This document shows positions 1-6,396 of a stretch of DNA of 7,936 bases, piece after piece. The position numbers were made by a program, and so were the translations under genes. The stretch's first letter is position 1; the number at the start of each line of letters is the position of its first letter. This DNA is from Acidimicrobiales bacterium (GTDB taxonomy: Bacteria; Actinomycetota; Acidimicrobiia; Acidimicrobiales; Palsa-688). The stretch lies in assembly GCA_019241495.1 (NCBI GenBank), contig JAFAWZ010000259.1, positions 1 through 7,936 of the forward strand. The letters run 5' to 3'. The notes under the pieces are model-generated. The model saw only the letters and a program-made list of their open reading frames with translations, made no database searches and was not told the DNA's origin.

Positions 1-2
1 CG

Positions 3-560
3 GTGTCGGGCACGGGCTCGGTGTCGGGCTCAGAGTCGGTGTCGGGCTCGGGCTCGGGCTCGGGCTCGGGGGCGGAGGACGACGAGCCTGAGGATGACGA
101 GCAGACTGTCTACGAGCTGCCAGAGTGGCTCCCCGAACAACGAGCCCACCTGGGTCTCCTCCTCGCTGACGCCGGCATCGACTACGAGTGGGACGGGGAA
201 GAGCTGGTCGTCCCGGCCGAGCGAGAGAACGAGGTCGAGGAGCTGTTCACCCAGGTCGAGGGGACCATCCCCGGCGAGGAGCTCGACGGTGGCGAAGCCC
301 GCTACCAGGCCGTGGCCGAGCTGTTCGCAGCGTGCGGCCGGTTGGCTGGCGACCCCGGCGACGAGGAGAAGGCGGCGCTCGTGGTGCAGTGGGCGCATGA
401 ATCCGACGGCCCCCCGCTCCTCGGCATGGACGACGTGGACTGGTTCCGTATCCGCACCAAGGCCAAGACGCTCGTCGCGTCGATCGAGGCGGACCGCGAC
501 CTCGAGTCGATTCGCGGCGAGGCCAACGAGCTTCACGACATGCTGCGCAGCGTGGTGTGA
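3..560 (+). CDS. Acidic protein of unknown function with Ser-Gly N-terminal tract (5' end may lie outside the window)
   Basis: I do not recognise a named family. From the GTG at 3 the protein is 185 aa, but the frame is open to the window edge, so the true start may lie upstream. Residues 2-23 are almost pure Ser/Gly with a few Val, Thr and Glu, followed by an Asp/Glu cluster (25-34); this looks like a flexible acidic linker. Residues about 48-85 form a compact module (LADAGIDYEWDGEELVVP followed by an acidic helix). It resembles the small 'aging-helix, strand, strand, helix' modules seen in many actinobacterial proteins of unknown function; this is a resemblance only. Residues 98-185 look all-helical and end in a leucine-rich amphipathic helix. 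No signal peptide, membrane segment or catalytic motif is visible, so it is probably cytoplasmic. Its stop overlaps the next gene's start (GTGA, 557-560), implying translational coupling with the hydrolase and perhaps a shared role. Confidence 0.72.
   Translation: MSGTGSVSGSESVSGSGSGSGSGAEDDEPEDDEQTVYELPEWLPEQRAHLGLLLADAGIDYEWDGEELVVPAERENEVEELFTQVEGTIPGEELDGGEARYQAVAELFAACGRLAGDPGDEEKAALVVQWAHESDGPPLLGMDDVDWFRIRTKAKTLVASIEADRDLESIRGEANELHDMLRSVV
42..70 (+). repeat. (TCGGGC)n hexanucleotide tandem repeat inside the first CDS
   Basis: There are four perfect TCGGGC units (42-65) plus a partial fifth (66-70), and degenerate copies run upstream to position 3. Each unit encodes Ser-Gly, so changes in copy number would lengthen or shorten the linker without shifting the frame. 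Confidence 0.85.
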
Positions 561-1114
561 AGGCCGCACTCGGCCTCCTGCTCGCTCCGGGGGCGGGGGC
601 CGACCGGGACCAGGCCACCCTCGTCGCCCTCGATACCGCCGCCTCATCGCAGGGCGTCGCGGTCGAGCGGCTGGACTTCCCCTACCGGCAGGCCGGGAGG
701 CGGGCGCCGGATCGCCCCGCCGTCCTCGTCCAGGCCGTGCGGGAGGCGGCGGAGGCGCTGGCCTCGCGCTGCGAGCGGATGGTGCTCGGGGGGCGGTCCA
801 TGGGCGGCCGGATGTGCTCGATGGCGGTCGCCGAAGGCCTTCCCGCCGCCGGTCTGCTGCTCGTCAGCTACCCGCTGCACCCGCCGGGCAAGCCAGAGTC
901 GCCACGGACGGAGCACTTCTCGAAGCTGACCGCGCCCTGCCTGTTTGTCTCCGGGACCCGTGATGCGTTCGGTTCGCCCTCCGAGATAGAAGCGGCGACT
1001 GCGGCGATCCCCGGACCGGTCACCCACCATTGGGTCGAGGGCAAGGACCATGCCTTGCGGGGGGTCGACGCAGTGGTTGTCGAGGTGGCCCTCGACTGGT
1101 TGGCCCGGCTCTGA
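557..1114 (+). CDS. Small alpha/beta hydrolase, KANL3/TEX30-like
   Basis: A 185-aa single-domain alpha/beta hydrolase; substrate unknown. The first strand and oxyanion region is LLLAPGAGADRDQ (residues 7-19), typical of the KANL3/TEX30 and dienelactone-hydrolase-like families. The nucleophile elbow is GGRSMGGR, with Ser81 as nucleophile. The acid is Asp136 in VSGTRDAFG, and the base is His165 in EGKDHALRG, so the triad is complete. Residues 100-109 (LLLVSYPLHP) form the strand after the elbow that this family shows. There is no signal peptide, so it is expected in the cytoplasm. The GTG start at 557 overlaps the preceding stop by 4 nt (GTGA); no better start lies downstream before the conserved first strand. 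The two genes almost certainly share a transcript. Family assignment is firm; the reaction (esterase, thioesterase or other) cannot be read from sequence. Confidence 0.88.
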   Translation: MKAALGLLLAPGAGADRDQATLVALDTAASSQGVAVERLDFPYRQAGRRAPDRPAVLVQAVREAAEALASRCERMVLGGRSMGGRMCSMAVAEGLPAAGLLLVSYPLHPPGKPESPRTEHFSKLTAPCLFVSGTRDAFGSPSEIEAATAAIPGPVTHHWVEGKDHALRGVDAVVVEVALDWLARL

Positions 1115-1150
1115 ACCCGGGCCGACCGGCCTTGACCGAACCTACCTCGA

Positions 1151-1218
1151 GCTTTGTGACGCGTTAACCGCACATAGTGCGGATTTCGCGTCACGAAGCG
1201 AGCTTCGCGTCACAAAGC
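1151..1218. repeat. Nested palindrome with an additional half-copy, between convergent genes
   Basis: Arm A (1151-1163, GCTTTGTGACGCG) pairs with A' (1187-1199, CGCGTCACGAAGC; one T-G wobble) and perfectly with A'' (1206-1218, CGCGTCACAAAGC). Between A and A' sits a perfect 6-bp hairpin, CCGCAC-ATA-GTGCGG (1168-1182), flanked by TTAA and ATTT. The core unit 1151-1199 is therefore a nearly perfect 49-nt palindrome, and A'' is a direct repeat of A' after a 6-nt spacer. A can pair with A' or with A'' but not both. It lies 37 nt past the hydrolase stop and 17 nt past the M20 gene's stop, so it probably ends transcription in both directions. There is no U-run, so it is not a textbook intrinsic terminator; a REP-like dispersed element is the alternative. 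Confidence 0.85.
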
Positions 1219-1234
1219 ACGCCAGGAGGCGGGC

Positions 1235-2398
1235 TCAGCAACCGTAGGCGGAGAACAGCTCGGCGAAGGCGGCGGTGGCGTCGACCAGGCGCTCCACCGA
1301 CACGTACTCGTCGTCGCCGTGGGCCTGATCGATGGCTCCTGGGCCGCAGACCACGGTGGGTATCCCGGCTTGGTTGCGGACGAAGCGGGCGTCGGTCGTG
1401 AAGGTCATGCCGATGATGGCCGGTTCTCGCCCGGTGGCCCGGGCGACTGCCTCCCCGACCTGCTTCACCCACGGCTCCTCCGGCGCCATCTCGCTGGCCT
1501 CCCCGAAGGTGTCCACCTCGAAGCGGTAGCGCAGGCCGGCGATGCCGGCTGCCTTGACGAGCGCGGTGACCTCGCGCTCGGTGGACTCCGCCGTGGCGCC
1601 GGGCAGGATCCGGCGGTCCAGCCCGACGGCGCAGTGCTCGGCGACGGTGTTGAACGTGGTGCCGCCCTCGATGGTGCCGACGTTGGCTGTGGGCCGGCCG
1701 AGCAGGGGGTGCTCCGGTCCGCCGAAGTCCGCGGCGTGCAGCGCCAGCACCAGGTGGGCGGCGTGCTCGATAGCCGACACTCCCTCGCGGGGTCGGCTGC
1801 CGTGGCCCGGTTTGCCCTCCACGTGTATGCGGGCCTGCCACAGCCCCCGCTCGGCGATGCACAGCTGCAAGTCGGTCGGCTCGGGCACCAGGCAGGCGTC
1901 ACCTCCTATCAGACCCCGGTCCAACAGGGTCCGCGTGCCCAACCGTCCCCCCCGCTCTTCGTCGGCCACCAAGTGGAAGGTGAGATTGCAACCGGGCGCC
2001 CGCCCGGCCCGGTCGAGCGCGTCGAGGGCGCAGATAGCTGCGGCGATGCCACCTTTCATGTCCGCGCTGCCCCGCCCGTAAAGGCGGCCGTCGACGACGA
2101 GCGGTTCGAAGGGGTCGTGGGTCCAGGCCGCCGCGTTGACTGGGACCACGTCGAGATGCCCGTTGACGATGAGGGTCGGCCGCTGCGGGTCCGGCCCTTC
2201 GGGGTGAGGCAGCTCCGCGATGAGCGACAGCCGGCCGGGGGCCGGCTCTACCGAGGTCCAGGCGGGCCGCCAGCGCTCCATGGAGCTGCGGACCGCGTCC
2301 TCGATGGGGGACTCGTCGCCCGGCGGGTTTCTCGTGTCTACCGCGACCAGAGCGCTGGTGAGCTCTACCAGGCGGCCAGTGTCGACGTGTTGGCGCAC
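1235..2398 (-). CDS. M20-family metallopeptidase/deacylase (ArgE/DapE-like)
   Basis: A di-zinc M20 hydrolase, about 387 aa from the GTG at 2398. The family cleaves N-acyl groups or dipeptides, as in acetylornithine deacetylase (ArgE) and succinyl-diaminopimelate desuccinylase (DapE). Every active-site residue is visible: His81 and Asp83 (NGHLDVVP), bridging Asp113 (GSADMKGG), general base Glu147 and metal ligand Glu148 (ADEERGG), metal ligand Glu173 (VPEPTD) and metal ligand His360 (DQAHGDDE). The dimerisation (lid) domain runs from about 180 to 295 and contains GKPGHGSRP. Length is normal. Start: an ATG at 2461 adds 21 residues, but it shares bases with the start of meaB on the other strand. 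GTG 2398 begins just before the conserved DTGRLVELTSALVAVDTRNPPG and has a TAGGCT box 7 nt upstream, so I prefer it. ArgE, DapE and a generic carboxypeptidase cannot be told apart here, and no arginine or lysine genes are nearby. Confidence 0.92.
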   Translation of the reverse strand: MRQHVDTGRLVELTSALVAVDTRNPPGDESPIEDAVRSSMERWRPAWTSVEPAPGRLSLIAELPHPEGPDPQRPTLIVNGHLDVVPVNAAAWTHDPFEPLVVDGRLYGRGSADMKGGIAAAICALDALDRAGRAPGCNLTFHLVADEERGGRLGTRTLLDRGLIGGDACLVPEPTDLQLCIAERGLWQARIHVEGKPGHGSRPREGVSAIEHAAHLVLALHAADFGGPEHPLLGRPTANVGTIEGGTTFNTVAEHCAVGLDRRILPGATAESTEREVTALVKAAGIAGLRYRFEVDTFGEASEMAPEEPWVKQVGEAVARATGREPAIIGMTFTTDARFVRNQAGIPTVVCGPGAIDQAHGDDEYVSVERLVDATAAFAELFSAYGC

Positions 2399-2405
2399 GT
2401 GAAGG

Positions 2406-2411
2406 AGCCTA
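2406..2411 (-). promoter_or_regulatory. Candidate -10 box for a leaderless M20 transcript
   Basis: On the minus strand TAGGCT fits the actinobacterial TANNNT -10 pattern. It ends 7 nt before GTG 2398, which would put transcription start on or next to the start codon. No convincing -35 hexamer is visible, and no Shine-Dalgarno precedes this GTG. Confidence 0.35.
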
Positions 2412-2445
2412 GGACGCTCGCTCCCCTCGGTTGGCACGTGGCGGC

Positions 2446-2451
2446 CATACT
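2446..2451 (+). promoter_or_regulatory. Candidate -10 box for leaderless meaB, within a short inverted repeat
   Basis: CATACT ends 8 nt before the meaB ATG at 2460, a spacing that suits a leaderless transcript. It sits in the spacer of a 6-bp inverted repeat, TGGCGG (2439-2444) and CCGCCA (2455-2460), which could be an operator. There is no clear -35 and no Shine-Dalgarno. Six-base arms are short enough to occur by chance in DNA this GC-rich. Confidence 0.3.
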
Positions 2452-2459
2452 TGACCGCC

Positions 2460-3455
2460 ATGGAGTCGGCTCCCGCCCCCCGATCGCACCGCTCCGCCGT
2501 GCCGAAGAGGCCTGCCGACCCGGCGGCCTTGGTACGGGCCGCTCAGGGGGGGGACAAGGCCGCGTTGGGCCGGTTGTTGTCGCTGGTCGAGCGGGGTGGG
2601 ACGCGGGCCAGGGAGGTCGGCCGGCTGACATTCGCGGCCGGCCAGGCCGACCACGTGATCGGAATCACCGGGGCGCCCGGCGCGGGGAAGTCGACCCTGA
2701 CCGACTGCTTGATCGCGGCCGCTCGTGACTCGGGACGTCAGGTGGGCGTCTTGGCCATCGACCCGACCTCGCCCTATTCCGGCGGCGCCATCCTCGGGGA
2801 TCGGATCCGCATGCAGCGCCACGCCCTCGATGAGGGCGTGTTCGTGCGTTCGATGGCCACTCGGGGCCATCTGGGTGGGTTGGCCCTAGCGGCCCCCGAA
2901 GCCATCCGGGTGCTGGCAGCCGCCGGCGCCGACGTGGTGCTGGTCGAGACGGTGGGAGTCGGCCAGGTCGAGGTGGAGATCGCCGGCGCGGCCGACACGA
3001 CGGTGGTGGTCGTCAACCCCGGTTGGGGCGACGCGGTCCAGGCCGCCAAGGCCGGCTTGCTCGAGATCGCTGACGTCTTCGCCGTGAACAAGTCGGACCG
3101 CCCGGGCGCAACGGAGACGAGGCGCGACCTCGAGTCGATGCTCGACATGAGCACGCCGGCGGGGGACTGGCGGCCGCCCATCGTGATGACCACCGCCTCG
3201 ACTGGCAACGGCACCGACGAGCTGTGGACGACCCTCGCCGAGCACCGCTCCCACCTGGTGCGCACGGGTGAGATGGCCCACCGGCGGGAACGGCAGCTCC
3301 TGGACGAGCTGCGCGGTGTCATGGTGTCGCGCATCGAGCAGAACGTGCTCGGAGCAGGCGCCGGCGCCCGTTACGAGGAGGTCGCCGCCGCGCTCGTACG
3401 GCGCGAGCTGGATCCCTATGACGCGGCATCGCGCCTGTTGGAGCCGGAGGACTGA
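2460..3455 (+). CDS. meaB: Methylmalonyl-CoA mutase-associated GTPase MeaB (ArgK family)
   Basis: A G3E-class P-loop GTPase that binds B12-dependent methylmalonyl-CoA mutase, gating cofactor loading and protecting or reactivating the enzyme (family knowledge). It is 331 aa from ATG 2460, the usual size. In this numbering the Walker A motif GAPGAGKS is at about 71-78. The MeaB/ArgK signature IDPTSPYSGGAILGDRIRM is at 100-118, the switch region ETVGVGQVEVE at 163-173, VNPGWGDAVQAAKAGLLEIA around 185-204, and the guanine-specificity motif NKSD at 210-213. The C-terminal helices match the family's dimerisation arm. A TTG at 2451 is in frame, but ATG 2460 is better. It diverges from the M20 gene and converges on glgP. 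No mutase or epimerase gene is in this window, so the partner must be encoded elsewhere. The older name 'LAO/AO transport kinase' is a misannotation of the same family. Confidence 0.95.
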   Translation: MESAPAPRSHRSAVPKRPADPAALVRAAQGGDKAALGRLLSLVERGGTRAREVGRLTFAAGQADHVIGITGAPGAGKSTLTDCLIAAARDSGRQVGVLAIDPTSPYSGGAILGDRIRMQRHALDEGVFVRSMATRGHLGGLALAAPEAIRVLAAAGADVVLVETVGVGQVEVEIAGAADTTVVVVNPGWGDAVQAAKAGLLEIADVFAVNKSDRPGATETRRDLESMLDMSTPAGDWRPPIVMTTASTGNGTDELWTTLAEHRSHLVRTGEMAHRRERQLLDELRGVMVSRIEQNVLGAGAGARYEEVAAALVRRELDPYDAASRLLEPED

Positions 3456-3596
3456 GTGCCTGCGACCGGACCTGAGTAAACGAAAAGGAGGCGGCGGCAT
3501 CACTGCCATGGGAACGCACTTGGCGGAACTGGGCAATTCGAACCAGGGTGAGATGCCGCCGGCTCCTCTTCGTCCAAGTGGTCCGGTCGCAGGCGC
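3456..3596. repeat. 141-nt imperfect inverted repeat filling the meaB/glgP convergent gap
   Basis: Outer arms of 15 bp match perfectly: GCCTGCGACCGGACC (3458-3472) against 3580-3594, extendable by two pairs (one wobble) to 3456/3596. After a 7-nt versus 6-nt bulge, inner arms of 22 bp (3480-3501 against 3552-3573) match at 20 of 22 positions and contain AAGGAGGCGGCGGCATC. A 50-nt centre (3502-3551) includes a small CTGG...CCAG hairpin around TTCGAA. The left edge begins at the base after the meaB stop codon, and the right edge is 25 nt before the glgP stop. CTGA abuts both edges (3452-3455 and 3596-3599), a possible 4-bp target-site duplication, though weak. No U-tract follows either side. 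It may be a bidirectional terminator, a MITE/REP-like insertion or a structured RNA; the sequence alone does not decide. Confidence 0.85.
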
Positions 3597-3620
3597 TGAC
3601 CGGCCCTTGTCGAGAGGTCC

Positions 3621-6155
3621 TCAGGCCCAGGCGATGCAGCTCATCTCGACCGGTTCGACCAGCCATGGATGGGAGGGGACGATCCGCACCGTGAAGCCCT
3701 GGCGGCCCGAGCGGTCACACAGGAACTTTCCCTGGTAGCGGTGCCTCCCCTCGGCGACTGACTCGGCCAGGACCAGCCGCACGATCTGGGTGCCGGTCAG
3801 CTCGTCGCCTCCGACGACCGGTCCGTGGAGCAGCTCGACGGCCACGTCCGCCGGGCCGAGGGACCCGAGCTCCACGTCGACCGAGACCTGGCGATAGGTC
3901 CCGAGGTCGATGGTGCCGGAGCCGTCGTCGGCCTCGACGTCCACCACCTTGACCGCTGCCCAGGCCCGCTCGATCTTCTCCTTCCAAGCCGAGAGGCTTC
4001 GCGCTGCTGCGTAGTCGTCGGCCGCCAAGCCGGAGGCCTGGCGGGCGGTCGGCTCGTACATCTCGGTGACATAGTCACGGACCATGCGCGAGGCCATCAC
4101 CCTCGGCCCGAGCGAGCTGATCGATGCTTTGATCCGGGCCACCCAGCCCCTCGGATACCGCGCCCCGGCGCGTTCGTAGTACGAGGGAATTATCTGCCGT
4201 TCGAGGATCTCGAACAGGCTGTTCGCCTCGACCTCGTCCCGATGGGCAACGTCTGGGATGTGCTCCGCGGACGAGATGGCCCAGCCGTTCTGCCCGTCGA
4301 ACATCTCGTCCCACCAACCGTCGAGGATCGAGCAGTTGAGCGCCCCGTTCAGCGCGGCCTTCTCGCCGCTGGTGCCGCTGGCTTCCATTGGCCGGCGCGG
4401 GGTGTTCAGCCACACGTCGCTTCCCTGGTAGAGCATGCGGGCGACAGAGATGTCGTAGTTCTCTACGAACGCGATGCGGTGCCGGACGGAGGGGTCACGC
4501 GAGAACCGAACGATCTGGGCGATCATTTCCTTACCGTGGTCGTCGGCGGGGTGGGCCTTGCCCGCGAACACCAGCTGCAGCGGCCGGTGCTCATCGAGCA
4601 GGAGGGCCCGCAGCCGGTCGGGCTGGGAGAACAGGAGGGTCGCCCGCTTGTAGGTCGCGAACCGCCGGGAGAACCCGACGATGAGGAAACGCGGATCGAA
4701 GACTTCCTCGGTCCAGGCCGCGTCGCTCACTGACATGCCCCGCTCCACCAGCGAGGTGCGCAGTCGCTCCCTGACGAAGTTGACCAGTGCGTCGCGGCCC
4801 TGCTCCCGGGCCCTCCACAACTCGTCGTCGCGGGCGTCGTCGATGCGGGCCCACTCCTCCGCCCCGGCGTCGTCCCATGCTGGCGAGACGTACTTCGAGT
4901 ACAGGTCGTCCATCTGCGAGGAGACCCACGTGCGGCCGTGCACGCCGTTGGTGATGGAGCGGATCGGGACCTCGTCGACTGGCACGGGGGGCCACAGTCC
5001 CTGGAACATCTCCCTGGAGGTCTGGCCATGCAGCTTCGCCACGCCGTTCGAATGGCCGGCCAAGCGGAGGCCCATCACGGCCATGTTGAACGGCAGGTCC
5101 GCCGTCTCGTCGGGGAAGTGACCGAGCGACATGAGCGTGTCGATGGAGACCCCGCACTCGGCCGCCCATCCGGAGAAGTAACGCTCCATCAGCTCGCGCG
5201 GGAAGCGGTCGATTCCGGCGGGCACCGGCGTGTGGGTGGTGAACACGGTCCCGGCCCGCACCGCCTCTATGGCTTCGTCCCATGACAGTCCGTGGGTCGT
5301 GATCAGGCGGCGTATGCGTTCCAGCCCGAGAAAGCCGGCATGACCCTCGTTGGTGTGGAACACCTGCGTTTCTATCCCGAGGGTCTCCAGGGCTCGCACC
5401 CCGCCGACACCCAGGAGTATCTCCTGGCGGATGCGATGCTCGGTCCCGCCCCCGTAGAGACGATCGGTGACGGCGCGCATGTCCGGTGCGTTCGGGTCGA
5501 CGTCCGCATCGAGGAGATAGAGCTTCACCCGACCGACCTGGGCCTGCCAGATCTGGGCTTCCAGGTGGTCCCCGGCCAGCTCGACCGAGACCCGGGCGCC
5601 GTCCACCAGCTCGAGGGCCATGGAATGGGGATCGAGGACCGGGTAGCGCTCTTCCTGCCAGCCCTCTGGGTCGAGGTGCTGGCGGAAGTAGCCCATGCGG
5701 TACATCAGACCGACGCCTACGAGAGGCACGGCCAGGTTGCTGGAAGCCTTCAGATGGTCGCCGGCCAGCACCCCGAGGCCGCCGCTGTACTGCGGCAGGG
5801 CCTCGGCGATCCCGAATTCCGGGGAAAAGTACGCAACTGACCTCAGCGGGCTGGACTCACGGGTGTGGAACCAGCGGGGACCTTCGAGATAGCGCCGCAG
5901 CTCGGCGTGCATCTCTCCCAGGAAGCCCATGAACGCCGGGTCGGAGGTGAGCTGGTCGAGCCTTTGGCGGTCTACCAGGCTCAGCAATCGAACCGGGTCG
6001 TGGAAGGTCAGCTCCCATATCTGGGGATCGACCCAGCGGAACAGGTCCCGGGTGCGGTCGTCCCAGGACCACCTCAGGTTGAAGGCCAGCTCCTGTAGCG
6101 AGGCAAGCTCCTCGGGCAGGCGGGCGCGCACGGTGAAGCTACGGAGCGCTCTCAT
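3621..6155 (-). CDS. glgP: Alpha-glucan (glycogen/maltodextrin) phosphorylase, GT35
   Basis: A PLP-dependent phosphorylase that removes terminal glucose from alpha-1,4-glucans as glucose-1-phosphate; cytoplasmic. It is 844 aa, of the 'short' bacterial/actinobacterial type that opens with a DUF3417-like domain (LPEELASLQELAFNLRWSWD, 13-32). Next come AYFSPEFGIAEALPQYSGGLG (108-128), LAGDHLKASS (130-139), FHTNEGHAGF (266-275) and TTHTPVPAGIDRF (306-318). The GFSRRFATYKRA segment (494-505) and VFAGKAHPADDHGKE (529-543) follow. The PLP lysine is Lys599 in EASGTSGEKAALNG (591-604), followed by SILDGWWDEMFDGQNGW (609-625). Residues about 735-844 form an added beta-rich C-terminal region. ATG 6155 is chosen because MRALRSFTVRARLPEEL is the conserved family start; a longer open frame to 6365 runs through the inverted repeat and has no conserved content. 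It diverges from glgE, as in mycobacteria. Confidence 0.95.
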   Translation of the reverse strand: MRALRSFTVRARLPEELASLQELAFNLRWSWDDRTRDLFRWVDPQIWELTFHDPVRLLSLVDRQRLDQLTSDPAFMGFLGEMHAELRRYLEGPRWFHTRESSPLRSVAYFSPEFGIAEALPQYSGGLGVLAGDHLKASSNLAVPLVGVGLMYRMGYFRQHLDPEGWQEERYPVLDPHSMALELVDGARVSVELAGDHLEAQIWQAQVGRVKLYLLDADVDPNAPDMRAVTDRLYGGGTEHRIRQEILLGVGGVRALETLGIETQVFHTNEGHAGFLGLERIRRLITTHGLSWDEAIEAVRAGTVFTTHTPVPAGIDRFPRELMERYFSGWAAECGVSIDTLMSLGHFPDETADLPFNMAVMGLRLAGHSNGVAKLHGQTSREMFQGLWPPVPVDEVPIRSITNGVHGRTWVSSQMDDLYSKYVSPAWDDAGAEEWARIDDARDDELWRAREQGRDALVNFVRERLRTSLVERGMSVSDAAWTEEVFDPRFLIVGFSRRFATYKRATLLFSQPDRLRALLLDEHRPLQLVFAGKAHPADDHGKEMIAQIVRFSRDPSVRHRIAFVENYDISVARMLYQGSDVWLNTPRRPMEASGTSGEKAALNGALNCSILDGWWDEMFDGQNGWAISSAEHIPDVAHRDEVEANSLFEILERQIIPSYYERAGARYPRGWVARIKASISSLGPRVMASRMVRDYVTEMYEPTARQASGLAADDYAAARSLSAWKEKIERAWAAVKVVDVEADDGSGTIDLGTYRQVSVDVELGSLGPADVAVELLHGPVVGGDELTGTQIVRLVLAESVAEGRHRYQGKFLCDRSGRQGFTVRIVPSHPWLVEPVEMSCIAWA

Positions 6156-6163
6156 GCGCTGCC

Positions 6164-6169
6164 AAACTA
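6164..6169 (-). promoter_or_regulatory. Candidate -10 box for leaderless glgP
   Basis: On the minus strand TAGTTT ends 8 nt before the glgP ATG at 6155, compatible with a leaderless transcript. A TTGCGA (minus strand, 6189-6184) lies 14 nt upstream, too close for an ordinary -35. An AGGT about 13 nt before the ATG is a poor ribosome site. If this box is the promoter, the inverted repeat at 6183-6299 is not in the mRNA. Confidence 0.3.
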
Positions 6170-6182
6170 CCTGAGCGGCGCC

Positions 6183-6299
6183 GTCGCAAAATCCGCGGGA
6201 GGGAGAAGGCGGCGGCTCGTCTTGACCAACTCTCTCCCCCGCTAACGCCCGGGGATGGGACGAGCCGCCGCATTCTCCACCTCGAAGAAGTTTTGCGAC
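6183..6299. repeat. 117-nt inverted repeat in the divergent glgP/glgE gap
   Basis: Outer arms GTCGCAAAA (6183-6191) and TTTTGCGAC (6291-6299) are a perfect 9-bp inverted repeat. After an unpaired stretch (10 nt left, 12 nt right), inner arms of 20 nt (6202-6221 against 6259-6278; core GCGGCGGCTCGTC) match at 19 of 20 positions. The 37-nt centre (6222-6258) contains a further CCCCG...CGGGG hairpin with an 8-nt loop. It ends 28 nt upstream of the glgP ATG and about 100 nt upstream of the first glgE start candidate. The order (short outer stem, internal bubble, long GC stem, hairpin tip) suggests a folded RNA or a cruciform. The rest of the gap (6300-6390) is GC-rich and shows nothing else clear. 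It could be a leader RNA, an insulator or a dispersed repeat. Confidence 0.88.
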
Positions 6300-6390
6300 A
6301 GCATCTGAACGCCCGGGCCCGGCCCGACACGCCCAGCCAGCACCTGTTCGCGTGACAGGGGGCATGAGATTCGGGCGGAGACGGGGCGGG

Positions 6391-6396
6391 TACCCT
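6391..6396 (+). promoter_or_regulatory. Candidate -10 box for leaderless glgE
   Basis: TACCCT fits TANNNT and ends 6 nt before an in-frame GTG at 6403, the spacing expected of a leaderless transcript. None of the three in-frame start candidates (6403, 6415, 6439) has a Shine-Dalgarno at normal distance. No recognisable -35 is present. Confidence 0.35.

Noticed and set aside
1151..1218. CRISPR-like array
   Set aside because: There are only two direct copies of a 13-nt arm with a 6-nt spacer, and no cas genes nearby. The palindrome explains the repeats.
1319..2728. 469-aa open frame on the + strand opposite the M20 gene and running into meaB
   Set aside because: It is an antisense shadow caused by high GC content. 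It has no recognisable domain, whereas the M20 and meaB frames carry full catalytic motif sets in the same DNA.
3502..3551. tRNA-like T-loop (GGTTCGAATT on the minus strand) in the centre of the repeat
   Set aside because: The flanking bases do not form a 5-bp T-stem, and no acceptor, D or anticodon arms can be built around it.
3508..3738. Possible small gene starting at ATG 3508 after AAAAGGAGG (3483-3491)
   Set aside because: The Shine-Dalgarno-like sequence is an arm of the inverted repeat and lies 16 nt from the ATG, too far. The frame runs antisense through the glgP C-terminus and shows no conserved sequence.
6171..6308. CTGA at 6171-6174 and 6305-6308 as a target-site duplication for the second palindrome
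   Set aside because: They lie 8 and 5 nt outside the repeat ends rather than abutting them, so a chance match is the better explanation.
6156..6365. N-terminal extension of glgP to 6365
   Set aside because: The added residues are Arg/Gly/Ser-rich, cross the inverted repeat and precede the conserved family start MRALRSFTVRARLPEEL.
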